This document shows positions 33,457 through 42,047 of a DNA stretch of 64,000 bases, piece after piece. Positions within the stretch are counted from its first letter, which is position 1, and each line of letters opens with the position of its first letter. Origin of the DNA: Serinicoccus kebangsaanensis (GTDB lineage: Bacteria; Actinomycetota; Actinomycetes; Actinomycetales; Dermatophilaceae); assembly GCF_008919445.1 (NCBI RefSeq), contig NZ_VSLG01000003.1, positions 310,001 to 374,000 of the forward strand. The letters run 5' to 3'. Under the pieces are notes generated by a model. That model was not told the DNA's origin. It saw only the letters and a list, made by a program, of their open reading frames with translations, and ran no database searches. A program made the position numbers and the translations under genes.

Positions 33457-33723
33457 TCAGCCGCCGAGCGCGTTGAAGCGCTTGGCCATGGCCGACTTCT
33501 TGTTGGCGGCCTGGTTCTTGTGGATGACGCCCTTGGAGACCGCCTTGTCCAGCTTGCGCGACGCCGCCTGCAGCGCGTCGGACGCCTTGCTGGTCTCCCC
33601 GCTGTCCGCCGCCTCGCGGAAGCGGCGGATGAAGGTGCGCAGCTCCGACTTGTAGGCGCGGTTGCGCTCGGTGCGCGCGGCGTTGGTCTTGACGCGCTTG
33701 ATCTGGCTCTTGATGTTTGCCAC
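33457..33723 (-). CDS. rpsT: 30S ribosomal protein S20
   Basis: An 88-residue basic three-helix protein that binds the 5' domain of 16S rRNA early in 30S assembly. It reads [20 protein letters not shown] at the N-terminus, [17 protein letters not shown], and ends [14 protein letters not shown], all typical of S20. GTG 33723 has an AGGAAG ribosome-binding site 7 nt upstream. A 12-bp terminator follows, so it is monocistronic and separated from the leuS leader. Confidence 0.96.
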   Translation of the reverse strand: MANIKSQIKRVKTNAARTERNRAYKSELRTFIRRFREAADSGETSKASDALQAASRKLDKAVSKGVIHKNQAANKKSAMAKRFNALGG

Positions 33724-33948
33724 TGAGAACTTCCTGGTCAGTCGTTGGTCTGGTGTCGTGAGGGCGACGCCCGTGCTCCGGCGAACTGGCGTGGGGATGC
33801 CTGGCGATGTCCGGTGCACGGGATGGTGCGTGATCTCGCGCGAGGTCCACGAGAGATCGACGAACGCGCACGACCATGCGCGCACGCAAAGGGCAAGGCT
33901 AGCAGCGGGTGCCGTCAGGTCCCAAGTCGTCGCCCACGGGCCAGGGCC

Positions 33949-35226
33949 TCAGACCTGCACCCGGCGCAGTCCCATCCCCGAGGTCCCCCGGTCGCTGGTC
34001 CGGACGGCGAGCACCTGGTGCAGCTCCATCCCTCGCCGTTCGAAGTTCATCCGCGACCCGGCGAGGTAGAGCCCCCAGACCCGCGCGCGCCCCAGGCCCG
34101 CCTCCGCGACGCACTCGTCCCAGTGCTCCGTGAGGTTCGCGCACCAGGCGGCGCAGGTCCGGGCGTAGTGCTCGCGCAGGTTCTCCTGGTGACGGACCTC
34201 CATCCCGGCGTCCTCGATCCGGGTGACGATCGTGCCCGACCCCGCGAGCTCGCCGTCGGGAAAGACGTAGCGCTCGACGAAGGCCTGCCTGGCCATCGGC
34301 GCCCGCTGGTTGTCCGCCCAGGTGATGCAGTGGTTGAGCAGCCGGCCCTCGTCGCGCAGCCGGTCGCGCAGGAAGGCGAAGTACGCGGGGTAGCGGCGCA
34401 CCCCGATGTGCTCGGTCAACCCGATGGAGCTGATCGCGTCGAAGCCCCGCTCGGTGACGTCGCGGTAGTCGCCGTGCCGGATCTCGGCGCGGCCGGCCAG
34501 CCCCGCGCGTCCCACCATCTCCTGCCCCCAGGCGGCCTGCTGCCGGGAGAGCGTCACACCGAGCGCGGTCACGCCGTAGTGCTCCACCGCGTGCCGGACC
34601 AGCTGGCCCCAGCCGCAGCCGACGTCGAGCAGCCGCATCCCCGGGCGCAGCCCCAGCTTGCGGCAGACCAGGTCGTGCTTGTGCGCCTGCGCCTCCTCCA
34701 GGGTCGCCTCCCCGTCGGGGTATGCCGCGCACGTGTAGGTCATCGACGGGCCGAGCACCAGCTCGTAGAACCGGTTCGAGACGTCGTAGTGGTGGGCGAT
34801 GGCGGCGGCGTCCCTCCGGCGACCGTGCCGGAGCCCTTCGGCCAGGCGGCGGACGCGGGTGGGGGTCTCCTCCGGGGGCAGCGCGGGCGGGCGGGGGCGC
34901 AGCTGCGCGAGGGCGGAGGCCAGGTGCGGCAGCTCGGCCGGCGAGCGCCGCTTGGTCGTGACCAGATCCCGCAGCAGCACCATCTCCGGATAGGGATCAC
35001 CCTCGACCATGCCCTCGATGCGCAGGTCGCCGGTGAGGTAGGCCCGGGCCAGGCCGAGCTCGCTGCTGGGCGAGGTGACCAGGTGCTCCAGGGCCCGGCG
35101 CGAGTTCAGGTGGAGCACCCGGCCCTGCGGGTCGCCGCCGCGGGAGCCGTCCCACGCCGCGACGGCCAGGCCGTCCACCGGCCCGACCAGGGCGTCGAAG
35201 ATCTGGGCGCCGGAGAGGGAGCTCAT
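33949..35226 (-). CDS. SAM-dependent fatty-acyl-phospholipid methyltransferase (CFA synthase family, TmsB/BfaB-like)
   Basis: A 425-residue member of the cyclopropane-fatty-acid synthase family. SAM motif I MRLLDVGCGWGQLVRHA, acyl-chain region HYDVSNRFYELVLGPSMTYTCAAY, and the bicarbonate-site context GLTEHIGVRRYPAYF are clear. ATG 35226 overlaps the stop of the FAD-oxidase gene (ATGA). In actinobacteria this exact pair (FAD oxidoreductase plus CFA-like methyltransferase, tmsA-tmsB or Rv0449c-Rv0447c type) makes 10-methyl branched (tuberculostearic-type) fatty acids by methylating oleoyl chains. That assignment rests on the pairing and family. Confidence 0.9.
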   Translation of the reverse strand: MSSLSGAQIFDALVGPVDGLAVAAWDGSRGGDPQGRVLHLNSRRALEHLVTSPSSELGLARAYLTGDLRIEGMVEGDPYPEMVLLRDLVTTKRRSPAELPHLASALAQLRPRPPALPPEETPTRVRRLAEGLRHGRRRDAAAIAHHYDVSNRFYELVLGPSMTYTCAAYPDGEATLEEAQAHKHDLVCRKLGLRPGMRLLDVGCGWGQLVRHAVEHYGVTALGVTLSRQQAAWGQEMVGRAGLAGRAEIRHGDYRDVTERGFDAISSIGLTEHIGVRRYPAYFAFLRDRLRDEGRLLNHCITWADNQRAPMARQAFVERYVFPDGELAGSGTIVTRIEDAGMEVRHQENLREHYARTCAAWCANLTEHWDECVAEAGLGRARVWGLYLAGSRMNFERRGMELHQVLAVRTSDRGTSGMGLRRVQV

Positions 35227-36614
35227 CGTGACCCCACCGCCTTGTCGTAGAGGGACGGGAGCCGTCCGTCCGGGTCGTAGCGAGCCTTGACCTCGGCGTA
35301 AACCGCTCCGCCGTAGAGCTGCTCGAAACTCGCCCGGTCGTAGGTCGCGGTGGAGTAGAGCCCCTTGTGCCCGCCGAGCTCGGTGACCTTGTGCTCGATG
35401 GCCCGGTTGACGTCGCCGTCCCGGCCGCCGGGGGCGATGTCGACCGCCGACCAGAAGCCGACGTTGACGTAGTCCCGGCCGGCCTCCATCGGGTAGAGCG
35501 GCCAGGGGCGTGCGGCCGAGGTGTCGCGCAGCCGGACCGGGCACAGCCAGAGCGGCGCGATCGGGACGGTGTCGAGGAACCACCGGAGGAACTCCGCGGT
35601 CCGCTCCAGCGGGATCTCGACGTCCTGCACGACCCGCTCCTGGTCGGGCAGGCCGCGCAGTCGCCGCAGGCGGGCCTGCGGGGCATACCGCTGCTCCACG
35701 CCGACGAGGCGCCAGTAGACGTCGCTGCGTCGCCAGCGCGCCGGCCAGAGCCGGCGGACCGTGGGGTGCTGCGCCCCGAAGGCCCGCGAGCACCAGAACC
35801 AGTCGGTGTCCCAGCGCCACAGGTAGTCCTCGGCGCGCAGCAGGTCGTGCCGTCGGTGCTGCACCGAGCGGTAGTAGATCTGCGCTCCGGTGTAGTCGCT
35901 GGGCGAGCCGTGCCCGGCACACCTGACCTCCTCGGCCTCGACCGGGCGGCCGAGCGTCAGGTAGGTCTCCGTGCCGGAGAAGACGATCCCGTCGAGGAAG
36001 GCCACCGGCTCCCCCGCGCGGGCGCCTGTGGCCATGATCTCGCCGACGGCCTCCATCGCGGCGCCGATGTCGGTGAACCGCTCGTGCCGGAGCAGCACCA
36101 TGGACGGGGCCGGCTCCAGCTCGACCGTCAGACCGAGGCAGTAGCCGAAGGTGCCGTAGGAGTTCGGGAGGGTACGGAAGAGGTCGGCGTGCTCACCCTG
36201 GGGGCGGGCGGTGACCACCTCGCCGGTGCCGGTGAGGACGTCGACCTCACGCACCGACTCGTGCGGGAGGCCGTGGCGGAAGGAGGTCGACTCGATGCCG
36301 AGGCCGACCAGCGCACCGCCGGTCGTGATCGTGCGCAGCTGCGGCACGACCCGGGGCATCCACCCGCGCGGCAGCAGCTCCTCGACCAGCCGTTCGTAGG
36401 TGCACAGGCCCCCGACGAGAGCGGTCCGCTCCTGCTCGTCCACGGCGACGACGTCCTGGAAGGCGCCGAGATCCAGCCGGGAGGCGTCCCCGCTGCGCAC
36501 TCGGAAGAGGTTGCTGGTGCGCTTGGCCAGCCGCACGGGCCGGCCTGCGGGCAGCGCGGCATACCGTGCCCGCGCCTGCTGGACGCCGGTGACGTAGCCC
36601 GGTGGCCGCTCCAT
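35223..36614 (-). CDS. FAD-binding oxidoreductase (TmsA/BfaA-like, 10-methylene fatty acid reductase)
   Basis: A 463-residue protein with an FAD_binding_4 (PCMH) domain: LDLGAFQDVVAVDEQERTAL, PQLRTITTGGALVGLGIEST, SFRHGLPHESVREVDVLTG, LPNSYGTFGYCLGLTVEL. The rest is the substrate-binding part of DWF1/DHCR24-type oxidases (YLWRWDTDWFWCSRAFG). It is translationally coupled to the downstream methyltransferase. In characterised pairs the flavoprotein reduces the 10-methylene product to the 10-methyl branch. CAGGAT 7 nt before ATG 36614 may be a leaderless -10 box. Confidence 0.87.
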   Translation of the reverse strand: MERPPGYVTGVQQARARYAALPAGRPVRLAKRTSNLFRVRSGDASRLDLGAFQDVVAVDEQERTALVGGLCTYERLVEELLPRGWMPRVVPQLRTITTGGALVGLGIESTSFRHGLPHESVREVDVLTGTGEVVTARPQGEHADLFRTLPNSYGTFGYCLGLTVELEPAPSMVLLRHERFTDIGAAMEAVGEIMATGARAGEPVAFLDGIVFSGTETYLTLGRPVEAEEVRCAGHGSPSDYTGAQIYYRSVQHRRHDLLRAEDYLWRWDTDWFWCSRAFGAQHPTVRRLWPARWRRSDVYWRLVGVEQRYAPQARLRRLRGLPDQERVVQDVEIPLERTAEFLRWFLDTVPIAPLWLCPVRLRDTSAARPWPLYPMEAGRDYVNVGFWSAVDIAPGGRDGDVNRAIEHKVTELGGHKGLYSTATYDRASFEQLYGGAVYAEVKARYDPDGRLPSLYDKAVGSR

Positions 36615-36687
36615 GCCCCCCTATCCTGCCCAGCGCCGCCGCGCCGTGCCAGTGGGTGCCGCGCGTCCCGTGACGGTCGGCCGGACC

Positions 36688-37677
36688 TCAGGGGCGGCCG
36701 TCGCCCTGCGCGAGCCGGCAGACGGTCAGGACCGCCCGCTCGACGGCATACTCCGGGCTGCGCACCGCGACCTCGGTCCGCACCCCGCCCTTGACGTCGA
36801 CGTCGGCCTGCGCCACGGCCTGGATCGCCGCGCCCAGCCGCTGGCCGTCCCAGCCCTGGCTGGCCCGCCGTGCCGCGTCCACCTGCCAGGGCGCCATGCC
36901 GAGGTCGCGCGCCAGCTGCGCCGACGACCCGCGACCGGCCGTGGCGACCTTGCCGACCTGGCGCAGCTGCATCGCCAGCACGGCGACGATGGGGACCGGG
37001 TCGAGCCCGCCCAGCATGGCGTGCCGCAGCAGCGCCATCGCCCGCGCCTCGTCGCCGCCCAGCGCCGCCTCCGCGACCCGGAAGCCGGTGGTCTCGACCT
37101 TCTCGCCGTAGTAGGTGGTGACGTCCTCGGTCTCGACCAGACCCTCGACGTCACGGATGAGCTGCTCGCAGGCGGACGCGAGCTCGCGCAGGTCCTTCCC
37201 CACGGCCAGCACGAGCGCCCCCACCGCATCGGCGGCGATCTTGCGCCGCGCGCTGCGGAACTCCTCGGTGACGAAGTCGTGCTTGTCCCGCTCGGTCTTG
37301 ACCGCCTTGGCCTCGATGACGCGGGCGCCGCTCTTCTTGAGCGCGTCCAGCACCCGCTTGCCGCGGTTGCCGGACTTGTGCAGCACGACGAGTGTGACCC
37401 CGTCGGCGGGCTGGTCCAGGTAGCCGGACAGGTCCTCGACGAGGGCGTCGTCGGCCTCGTCCAGGTCGTGCACGACCAGGACCGTCCAGCCGCCGAACAG
37501 GCTCGGGCTGGTGTGCACCATCAGCTCACCGGGCTGGTAGCTCTCGGTGTGCACGTGCACCACCTCGGCGTCGGCGTCACTCGTGCGCACGGCCTCGACC
37601 ACCGAGTCGACCGCCCGCTCGGCCCGCAGCTCCTCGGGCCCGGTCACCAGCACCAGCGTCGGGACCGCCGCGCTCAT
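36688..37677 (-). CDS. holA: DNA polymerase III subunit delta
   Basis: A 329-residue clamp-loader delta subunit. It starts PTLVLVTGPEELRAERAVDSV with the RuvA/AAA-like N-terminal domain, has LVVLHKSGNRGKRVLDALKKSG and an interior KGKD-like ALVLAVGKDLRELASACEQL. It ends in the C-terminal collar helix bundle (ARDLGMAPWQVDAARRASQGW). It opens the beta clamp with the gamma/tau and delta' subunits. The start overlaps the stop of the DUF952 gene upstream (ATGA), so the two form a small operon. Confidence 0.94.
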   Translation of the reverse strand: MSAAVPTLVLVTGPEELRAERAVDSVVEAVRTSDADAEVVHVHTESYQPGELMVHTSPSLFGGWTVLVVHDLDEADDALVEDLSGYLDQPADGVTLVVLHKSGNRGKRVLDALKKSGARVIEAKAVKTERDKHDFVTEEFRSARRKIAADAVGALVLAVGKDLRELASACEQLIRDVEGLVETEDVTTYYGEKVETTGFRVAEAALGGDEARAMALLRHAMLGGLDPVPIVAVLAMQLRQVGKVATAGRGSSAQLARDLGMAPWQVDAARRASQGWDGQRLGAAIQAVAQADVDVKGGVRTEVAVRSPEYAVERAVLTVCRLAQGDGRP

Positions 37678-38105
37678 CGGCCGCTCCCCGCCCCGACCGG
37701 CTCCCAGGGGCCGAGCTCAAGCCAGCCCCGGTCCACCCGGGCGGGGCGCAAGCGGGCGACCGCCGCCACCGGGACGGCGCCGTAGAGGTGCGGGAAGTGC
37801 TCGGAGTCGGGGTCGGACGGGTCGCCCGGCTCCACCCTGACCTCGACGCCGTGGTCGGCGAGCACCGCCGGGTCGATCTCGAGCACGACCAGCTCCTCCT
37901 CCGCCCCGGCGTAGAGGGCGCGGGCCACCGCGGGCAGCTGGTCGGGACGGCTGGCGTGGACGAAGCCGACCTCGGCCAGGGACCCGCCCCGCGTGGACCG
38001 GTCGTAGCGGCCGCTGGTCAGCGCGGCCTCCCAGGCGTCCCGCTCGGCCAGGTGCCACACCGCGACCCCCGTCTCGTCGCAGTCGCCTGCCTGCTCGCCG
38101 CTCAT
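37674..38105 (-). CDS. DUF952 domain protein
   Basis: A 143-residue protein. The DUF952 pattern is visible: VWHLAERDAWEAALTSGRYD, GFVHASRPDQLPAVARALYAG, LVVLEIDPAVLADHGVEVRVE, and the invariant HFPHLYGAVPVAAVARLRP. The fold is related to ADP-ribosyltransferase-like barrels but the activity is not established. ATG 38105 has CAGGCT 7 nt upstream. It forms an operon with holA through a 4-base overlap; the association may be merely positional. Confidence 0.85.
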   Translation of the reverse strand: MSGEQAGDCDETGVAVWHLAERDAWEAALTSGRYDRSTRGGSLAEVGFVHASRPDQLPAVARALYAGAEEELVVLEIDPAVLADHGVEVRVEPGDPSDPDSEHFPHLYGAVPVAAVARLRPARVDRGWLELGPWEPVGAGSGR

Positions 38106-38145
38106 GCCCCCCAGCCTGCCACGCGGGGACGACAACGCCCGCGCC

Positions 38146-40347
38146 TCACGCCGGCAGCTCGAGCCCGAGCTGGTTGACCCGGGCGGTGACCAGGTCGAGA
38201 GCCAGGTCGAGGTGCTCGGCCAGCTCGGTGAGCTCGACGCCGGCCTCGACGCCGTCGCGCAGCTCCTCGTCCTGCTCCTGCGACCAGGCGTGACCGCCGG
38301 TCACCGCGGTGCGCGGGGAGCGTGCCACCGGCACGGCCCCGGCCGTGACCAGCGGCGCACCGCCCAGCCCACGCGCGCCCGGCTCGGCCACCGGGACCGG
38401 GTCGGGCGCCGTCTCGTCGAGCCGCCGCAGCGCCCCCAGCACCAGCGTCGTGTCCGTCGTCGGCCAGAACGGCGGCAGCGAGCGCTGGAGGAACCCGGCA
38501 TACCGCGCCGTCATCATCCGCGAGTCGAGGAAGGCGACCACACCACGGTCGTCACCGCGCCGGATCAGCCTCCCGGCCCCCTGCGCCAGCCGCAGCGCCG
38601 CGTGCGTGGCGGACACCGCCATGAAGCCGTTGCCGCCCATCCGCCCGATCGCCTCGGTGCGCGCCGACGTCAGCGGGTCGTCCGGGCGGGGGAAGGGGAT
38701 GCGGTCGACGATGACCAGCTGGCAGGCGGACCCCGGCACGTCCACGCCCTGCCAGAGCGACAGCGTCCCGAACAGGCACGTGCTGGCCTCGCCGGCGAAC
38801 TCCCGCACGAGCGTGGGCAGCTGGTCCTCGCCCTGGCACCGGACGGTGATGCCGGTGTCGGCCAGCCGGGCGCGCATCTCCTCGGCGGCCGCCTCCGCGG
38901 CCCGTCGGGAGCTGAACAGCCCCAGCGTCCGCCCCCCGGCGGCCCGCACGAGCTCCTCGATCTCGTCGAAGACGACCGCTCCCGCGCCGTCCCGGCCCGG
39001 CGGCGGCAGGTGGGCGGCGACGTAGGCGATGGCCTGGGCCGGGTAGTCGAAGGGCGAGCCGACGTCGAGGCCCTCCCAGGCGGGTGCGCCCGTGCCGCGC
39101 AGCCCGATGGTGCCGGCGACGGCGTCGAAGGTCCCACCGAGCTCCAGGGTGGCCGAGGTGAGGACCACGGTGCGGTCCTCGAAGATCTTGTCGCGCACCA
39201 TCATCGCCACGCTCATCGGCGCCACCCGCAGCACGCTGCCCCGCCGCTGGTCCTGGCTGATCCAGACGACGTCGAGCTCGGCCTCGCCGAGCACCCGCTC
39301 GCTGGTGTCGAAGACGTCCTGGACCGCGGCGAGCGCGACCTGCTTGGCCCCGTCCGGCTCGGCACCCTTCTCCGGCCTGATCTCGGACAGCGTCGCGCGC
39401 GCGGCGTCGCGGACCAGCTGCAGTGCGGTGACCAGTCGCTCGGGGAGCTGACCCAGCTTGCCCTCGGGCAGCTCGCCCAGCGCCGCCTCGAGCAGGTCGG
39501 TCGTCTCCGCCAGCCGTTCGGCGGCGTCGCTCTTGCCGGCCCGCCTCGCCGCCACCGACACCGAGGAGGGGGTGAGCTCGTCGGTGATGGTCGAGGTGAT
39601 GCGGTCGGTGAGCTCGTGCGCCTCGTCGATGACCAGGAGGTCGTGCTCGGGCAGCATGAAGCGACCCTCCACGGCGTCGATGGCCATGAAGCTGTGGTTG
39701 GTGACGATGACGTCGACCTCCCCCGCGGCCGCCCGCGAGCGCTCCACGAAGCACTCCGCGACGACCGGGCAGCGGCTGCCCAGGCACTCGTGGGCGGAGA
39801 CGGACACCTGCCGCCAGGCGCGGTTCGTGACCCCGGGCACCAGCTCGTCCCGGTCGCCCGACTCGGTGACCTCGGCCCACTCGCGCAGCCGGGTCACCTC
39901 GTCGCCCAGCCGCGACCGGTCCCGGTCGACCTGCCCCATGGCCAGCAGGGCGTCTTCGTCGTCGTCCGGGAAGCCGCCGACCAGCTTGTGCTGGCAGAGG
40001 TAGTTGGCGCGCCCCTTGACCAGGCCGAACGTCGGTCGGCGGCCGAGCAGCGGCTCGAGCGCCTCGGCGATCCGGGGCAGGTCGCGATCGACGATCTGCG
40101 CCTGCAGCGCCAGCGTCGCGGTGGCGACGACCGCGGGCTTGCCGGTGCGCACCGCGTGCGCGATCGCCGGCACCAGGTAGGCGAGGGACTTGCCGGTGCC
40201 GGTGCCCGCCTGGACCAGCAGGTGCTCCTCGCGCTCGACCGCGCGCTCCACGGCCCGGGCCATCTGCAGCTGCCCCGGTCGGTCGGTCCCCCCGACCCCG
40301 CCGACGGCGGCCGCGACGAGGTCGTCGAGCTCCGCGGTCGCTGCCAT
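38146..40347 (-). CDS. DinG/XPD-like ATP-dependent DNA helicase
   Basis: A 733-residue SF2 helicase. Walker A VQAGTGTGKSLAYLVPAIAHA, four Cys of the Fe-S cluster (YLC, ECLGSRC, ECF), DEAH box LVIDEAHELTDR, TNHSFMAIDA, and C-terminal motifs TSATLELGGTFDAV, LFSSRRAAEAAAEEM, SLWQGVDVPG, QGAGRLIRRGDDRGVV. It unwinds DNA 5'-3', probably acting on R-loops, forks or D-loops (family knowledge). A ~75-residue C-terminal extension with a HAWSQEQDEELRDG helix-turn-helix-like segment is additional. TACCCT 6 nt before ATG 40347 suggests a leaderless transcript. Confidence 0.93.
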   Translation of the reverse strand: MAATAELDDLVAAAVGGVGGTDRPGQLQMARAVERAVEREEHLLVQAGTGTGKSLAYLVPAIAHAVRTGKPAVVATATLALQAQIVDRDLPRIAEALEPLLGRRPTFGLVKGRANYLCQHKLVGGFPDDDEDALLAMGQVDRDRSRLGDEVTRLREWAEVTESGDRDELVPGVTNRAWRQVSVSAHECLGSRCPVVAECFVERSRAAAGEVDVIVTNHSFMAIDAVEGRFMLPEHDLLVIDEAHELTDRITSTITDELTPSSVSVAARRAGKSDAAERLAETTDLLEAALGELPEGKLGQLPERLVTALQLVRDAARATLSEIRPEKGAEPDGAKQVALAAVQDVFDTSERVLGEAELDVVWISQDQRRGSVLRVAPMSVAMMVRDKIFEDRTVVLTSATLELGGTFDAVAGTIGLRGTGAPAWEGLDVGSPFDYPAQAIAYVAAHLPPPGRDGAGAVVFDEIEELVRAAGGRTLGLFSSRRAAEAAAEEMRARLADTGITVRCQGEDQLPTLVREFAGEASTCLFGTLSLWQGVDVPGSACQLVIVDRIPFPRPDDPLTSARTEAIGRMGGNGFMAVSATHAALRLAQGAGRLIRRGDDRGVVAFLDSRMMTARYAGFLQRSLPPFWPTTDTTLVLGALRRLDETAPDPVPVAEPGARGLGGAPLVTAGAVPVARSPRTAVTGGHAWSQEQDEELRDGVEAGVELTELAEHLDLALDLVTARVNQLGLELPA

Positions 40348-40353
40348 GGGGCC

Positions 40354-40359
40354 AGGGTA
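40354..40359 (-). promoter_or_regulatory. -10 box of the DinG-like gene (leaderless)
   Basis: TACCCT on the minus strand ends 6 nt before the ATG at 40347. Confidence 0.4.
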
Positions 40360-40397
40360 TGCGCTCCCTCCGACGTCCGACGCGGCCGTCCACAGGC

Positions 40398-41246
40398 TCA
40401 GCCGGGACCGCCCACCCGCTCCCCACCGGTGTAGACGTTGAGCGACTCGCCGCGGTTGAACCCGACGAGCGTCATGCCCAGGTCCTCGGCGAGCTCCACG
40501 GCCAGCGACGACGGAGCCGAGACCGCGGACAGCAGCGGTATGCCCGCGAGCGCCGCCTTCTGCACCAGCTCGAAGGACGCCCGCCCGGACACCTGGATCA
40601 CCGAGCCGGGGAGCGGCATACCTCGCTTGCGCAGTGCCCAGCCGACCACCTTGTCCACCGCGTTGTGGCGCCCCACGTCCTCGCGCAGGCAGGCGAGCTC
40701 GAGGCCGCGCCCGTCCTCCCCCGGCGTGAACAGGCCGGCCGCGTGCACCCCGCCGGTCCGGTCGAAGACCGCCTGCGCCTCCCGCAGCCGGTCCGGCAGC
40801 CCGAGCAGCTCCGCGAGCGGGTATGCCGTCGTGTCGGCCCGCAGGTCGTGCGTCCCGGTGCGCCGCACCGACTCGATCGACGCGGTGCCGCACACCCCGC
40901 ACGAGGAGGAGGTGTAGACGTGCCGCTCCAGCGACGGGTCCGGCGGCGGCACGCCGTCGGCGAGCCGCACGTCCACGACGTTGTAGTCGCGCATCCCGTC
41001 GGCGCCGATGCCGGAGCGGTAGTCGATCTGCGCGACGTCGTCCCAGCTGGTCACGATGCCCTCGCCGTGGAGGAAGCCCACCACCAGGTCGAAGTCGTCC
41101 CCGGGGGTGCGCATCGTCACCGAGAAGGACCGCCCGCCGATCCGGATCTCCAGCGGCTCCTCCCCCGCCAGCACGTCGGCCCGGTCACGCGTCGCCCCGT
41201 CGGCGCTGAGCCGGCGGACGCGCCGCCGCTGGGTCACCCGGGCCAT
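40398..41246 (-). CDS. fdhD: formate dehydrogenase accessory sulfurtransferase FdhD
   Basis: A 282-residue protein. FdhD moves sulfur from IscS-type desulfurases to the Mo-bis-MGD cofactor of formate dehydrogenase. Signatures: EEPLEIRIGGRSFSVTMRTP, DFDLVVGFLHGEGI, the catalytic CxxC in SSSCGVCGTASIE, and LREDVGRHNAVDKVVGWAL, SGRASFELVQKA. No formate dehydrogenase gene is nearby. ATG 41246 with TACTGT 6 nt upstream suggests a leaderless transcript. Confidence 0.95.
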   Translation of the reverse strand: MARVTQRRRVRRLSADGATRDRADVLAGEEPLEIRIGGRSFSVTMRTPGDDFDLVVGFLHGEGIVTSWDDVAQIDYRSGIGADGMRDYNVVDVRLADGVPPPDPSLERHVYTSSSCGVCGTASIESVRRTGTHDLRADTTAYPLAELLGLPDRLREAQAVFDRTGGVHAAGLFTPGEDGRGLELACLREDVGRHNAVDKVVGWALRKRGMPLPGSVIQVSGRASFELVQKAALAGIPLLSAVSAPSSLAVELAEDLGMTLVGFNRGESLNVYTGGERVGGPG

Positions 41247-41252
41247 GGAGCC

Positions 41253-41258
41253 ACAGTA
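41253..41258 (-). promoter_or_regulatory. -10 box of fdhD (leaderless)
   Basis: TACTGT on the minus strand ends 6 nt before the fdhD ATG. Confidence 0.4.
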
Positions 41259-41299
41259 GCCCCACCCCTGCCCGCGCCCTTGCCCGCCCCCTGCAGGAA

Positions 41300-41345
41300 T
41301 TCGACCTCTCGAATGTTCGCCATGGCGACGACTCCAGCGGTCGAA
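41300..41345. repeat. 46-bp palindromic element, copy A
   Basis: Outer arms TTCGACC (41300-41306) and GGTCGAA (41339-41345) are inverted. The element is centred on the palindrome GCCATGGC (41319-41326). An asymmetric CTCTCGAA follows the left arm. It matches copy B at 41976-42021 in length, centre and arms. It lies between the divergent fdhD and DinB genes. Confidence 0.6.
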
Positions 41346-41375
41346 AACGTGCAGCCAGCGGGCCCGGCCGGGGGC

Positions 41376-41381
41376 TATGGT
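41376..41381 (+). promoter_or_regulatory. -10 box of the DinB-family gene (leaderless)
   Basis: TATGGT ends 6 nt before ATG 41388. Confidence 0.4.
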
Positions 41382-41387
41382 CGACGC

Positions 41388-41966
41388 ATGGAGGATCCCA
41401 AGGAGACGCTGCAGCGATACTTCCGGGCCGGGCACGCGGGGCTGCTCTGGAAGCTCGACGGGCTGAGCGAGTACGACGCGCGGCGCCCGCTGACCTCGAC
41501 CGGGACGAGCCTGCTGGGTCTGGTCACCCACCTCGCGTGGGTCGAGTCGGGCTACTTCGGCGAGTGCTTCGGACGGCCCTTCCCCGAGCCGGAGCCCTGG
41601 GACTGGGACGACCCGGCGACCGACCCCAACGTCGACCTCGTGCCGGACCCGACGGCGTCCATGCCGGAGATCCTGGCCTTCGCGCAGCGCGCCTGGGACT
41701 GGGCGGACGAGACCGTCACGGCGACCGACCTGGGGACGACCGGCACCGTGTCCTGGTGGCCGGAGGACCGGCGGCACCCGACGCTGCACACCGTGCTGGT
41801 GCACGTGCTGACGGACGTGACGCGGCACGCCGGCCACGCGGACATCCTCCGCGAGGGCCTCGACGGCCGCGTCGGTATGCGCGAGGAGAACCTCAACCTG
41901 GACCCCGGCTACCACTGGCCGGCGCACGTGGCCCGGGTCCAGGAGGCCGCCGACCGCTTCCGCTGA
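41388..41966 (+). CDS. DinB family protein (DUF664)
   Basis: A 192-residue four-helix-bundle protein. It starts DPKETLQRYFRAGHAGLLWKL. The metal-ligand histidines expected for DinB/DUF664 are visible as VTHLAWVESGYF and DVTRHAGHADILREGLDG. Members use bacillithiol or mycothiol as thiol cofactor in detoxification (family knowledge), so a mycothiol-dependent transferase is possible. It is flanked on both sides by copies of a 46-bp palindromic element. The transcript is probably leaderless. Confidence 0.88.
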   Translation: MEDPKETLQRYFRAGHAGLLWKLDGLSEYDARRPLTSTGTSLLGLVTHLAWVESGYFGECFGRPFPEPEPWDWDDPATDPNVDLVPDPTASMPEILAFAQRAWDWADETVTATDLGTTGTVSWWPEDRRHPTLHTVLVHVLTDVTRHAGHADILREGLDGRVGMREENLNLDPGYHWPAHVARVQEAADRFR

Positions 41967-41975
41967 CCGCACTTT

Positions 41976-42021
41976 CTCGACCTCTCGAAACGCTGCCATG
42001 GCGCGCAGAAGCACGGTCGAG
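41976..42021. repeat. 46-bp palindromic element, copy B
   Basis: Arms CTCGACC (41976-41982) and GGTCGAG (42015-42021) with central GCCATGG. Compared with copy A the outermost pair has changed from T-A to C-G on both arms, a compensatory change. It lies just after the DinB-family stop, between convergent genes, where it could also act as a terminator. Confidence 0.6.
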
Positions 42022-42047
42022 TTCCGGCACCGTCCACCGACGACGGC

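Noticed and set aside
41300-42021. The DinB-family gene with its two flanking repeats as a transposon
   Set aside because: The repeats are each palindromic rather than inverted with respect to each other, no target-site duplication is visible, and there is no transposase.
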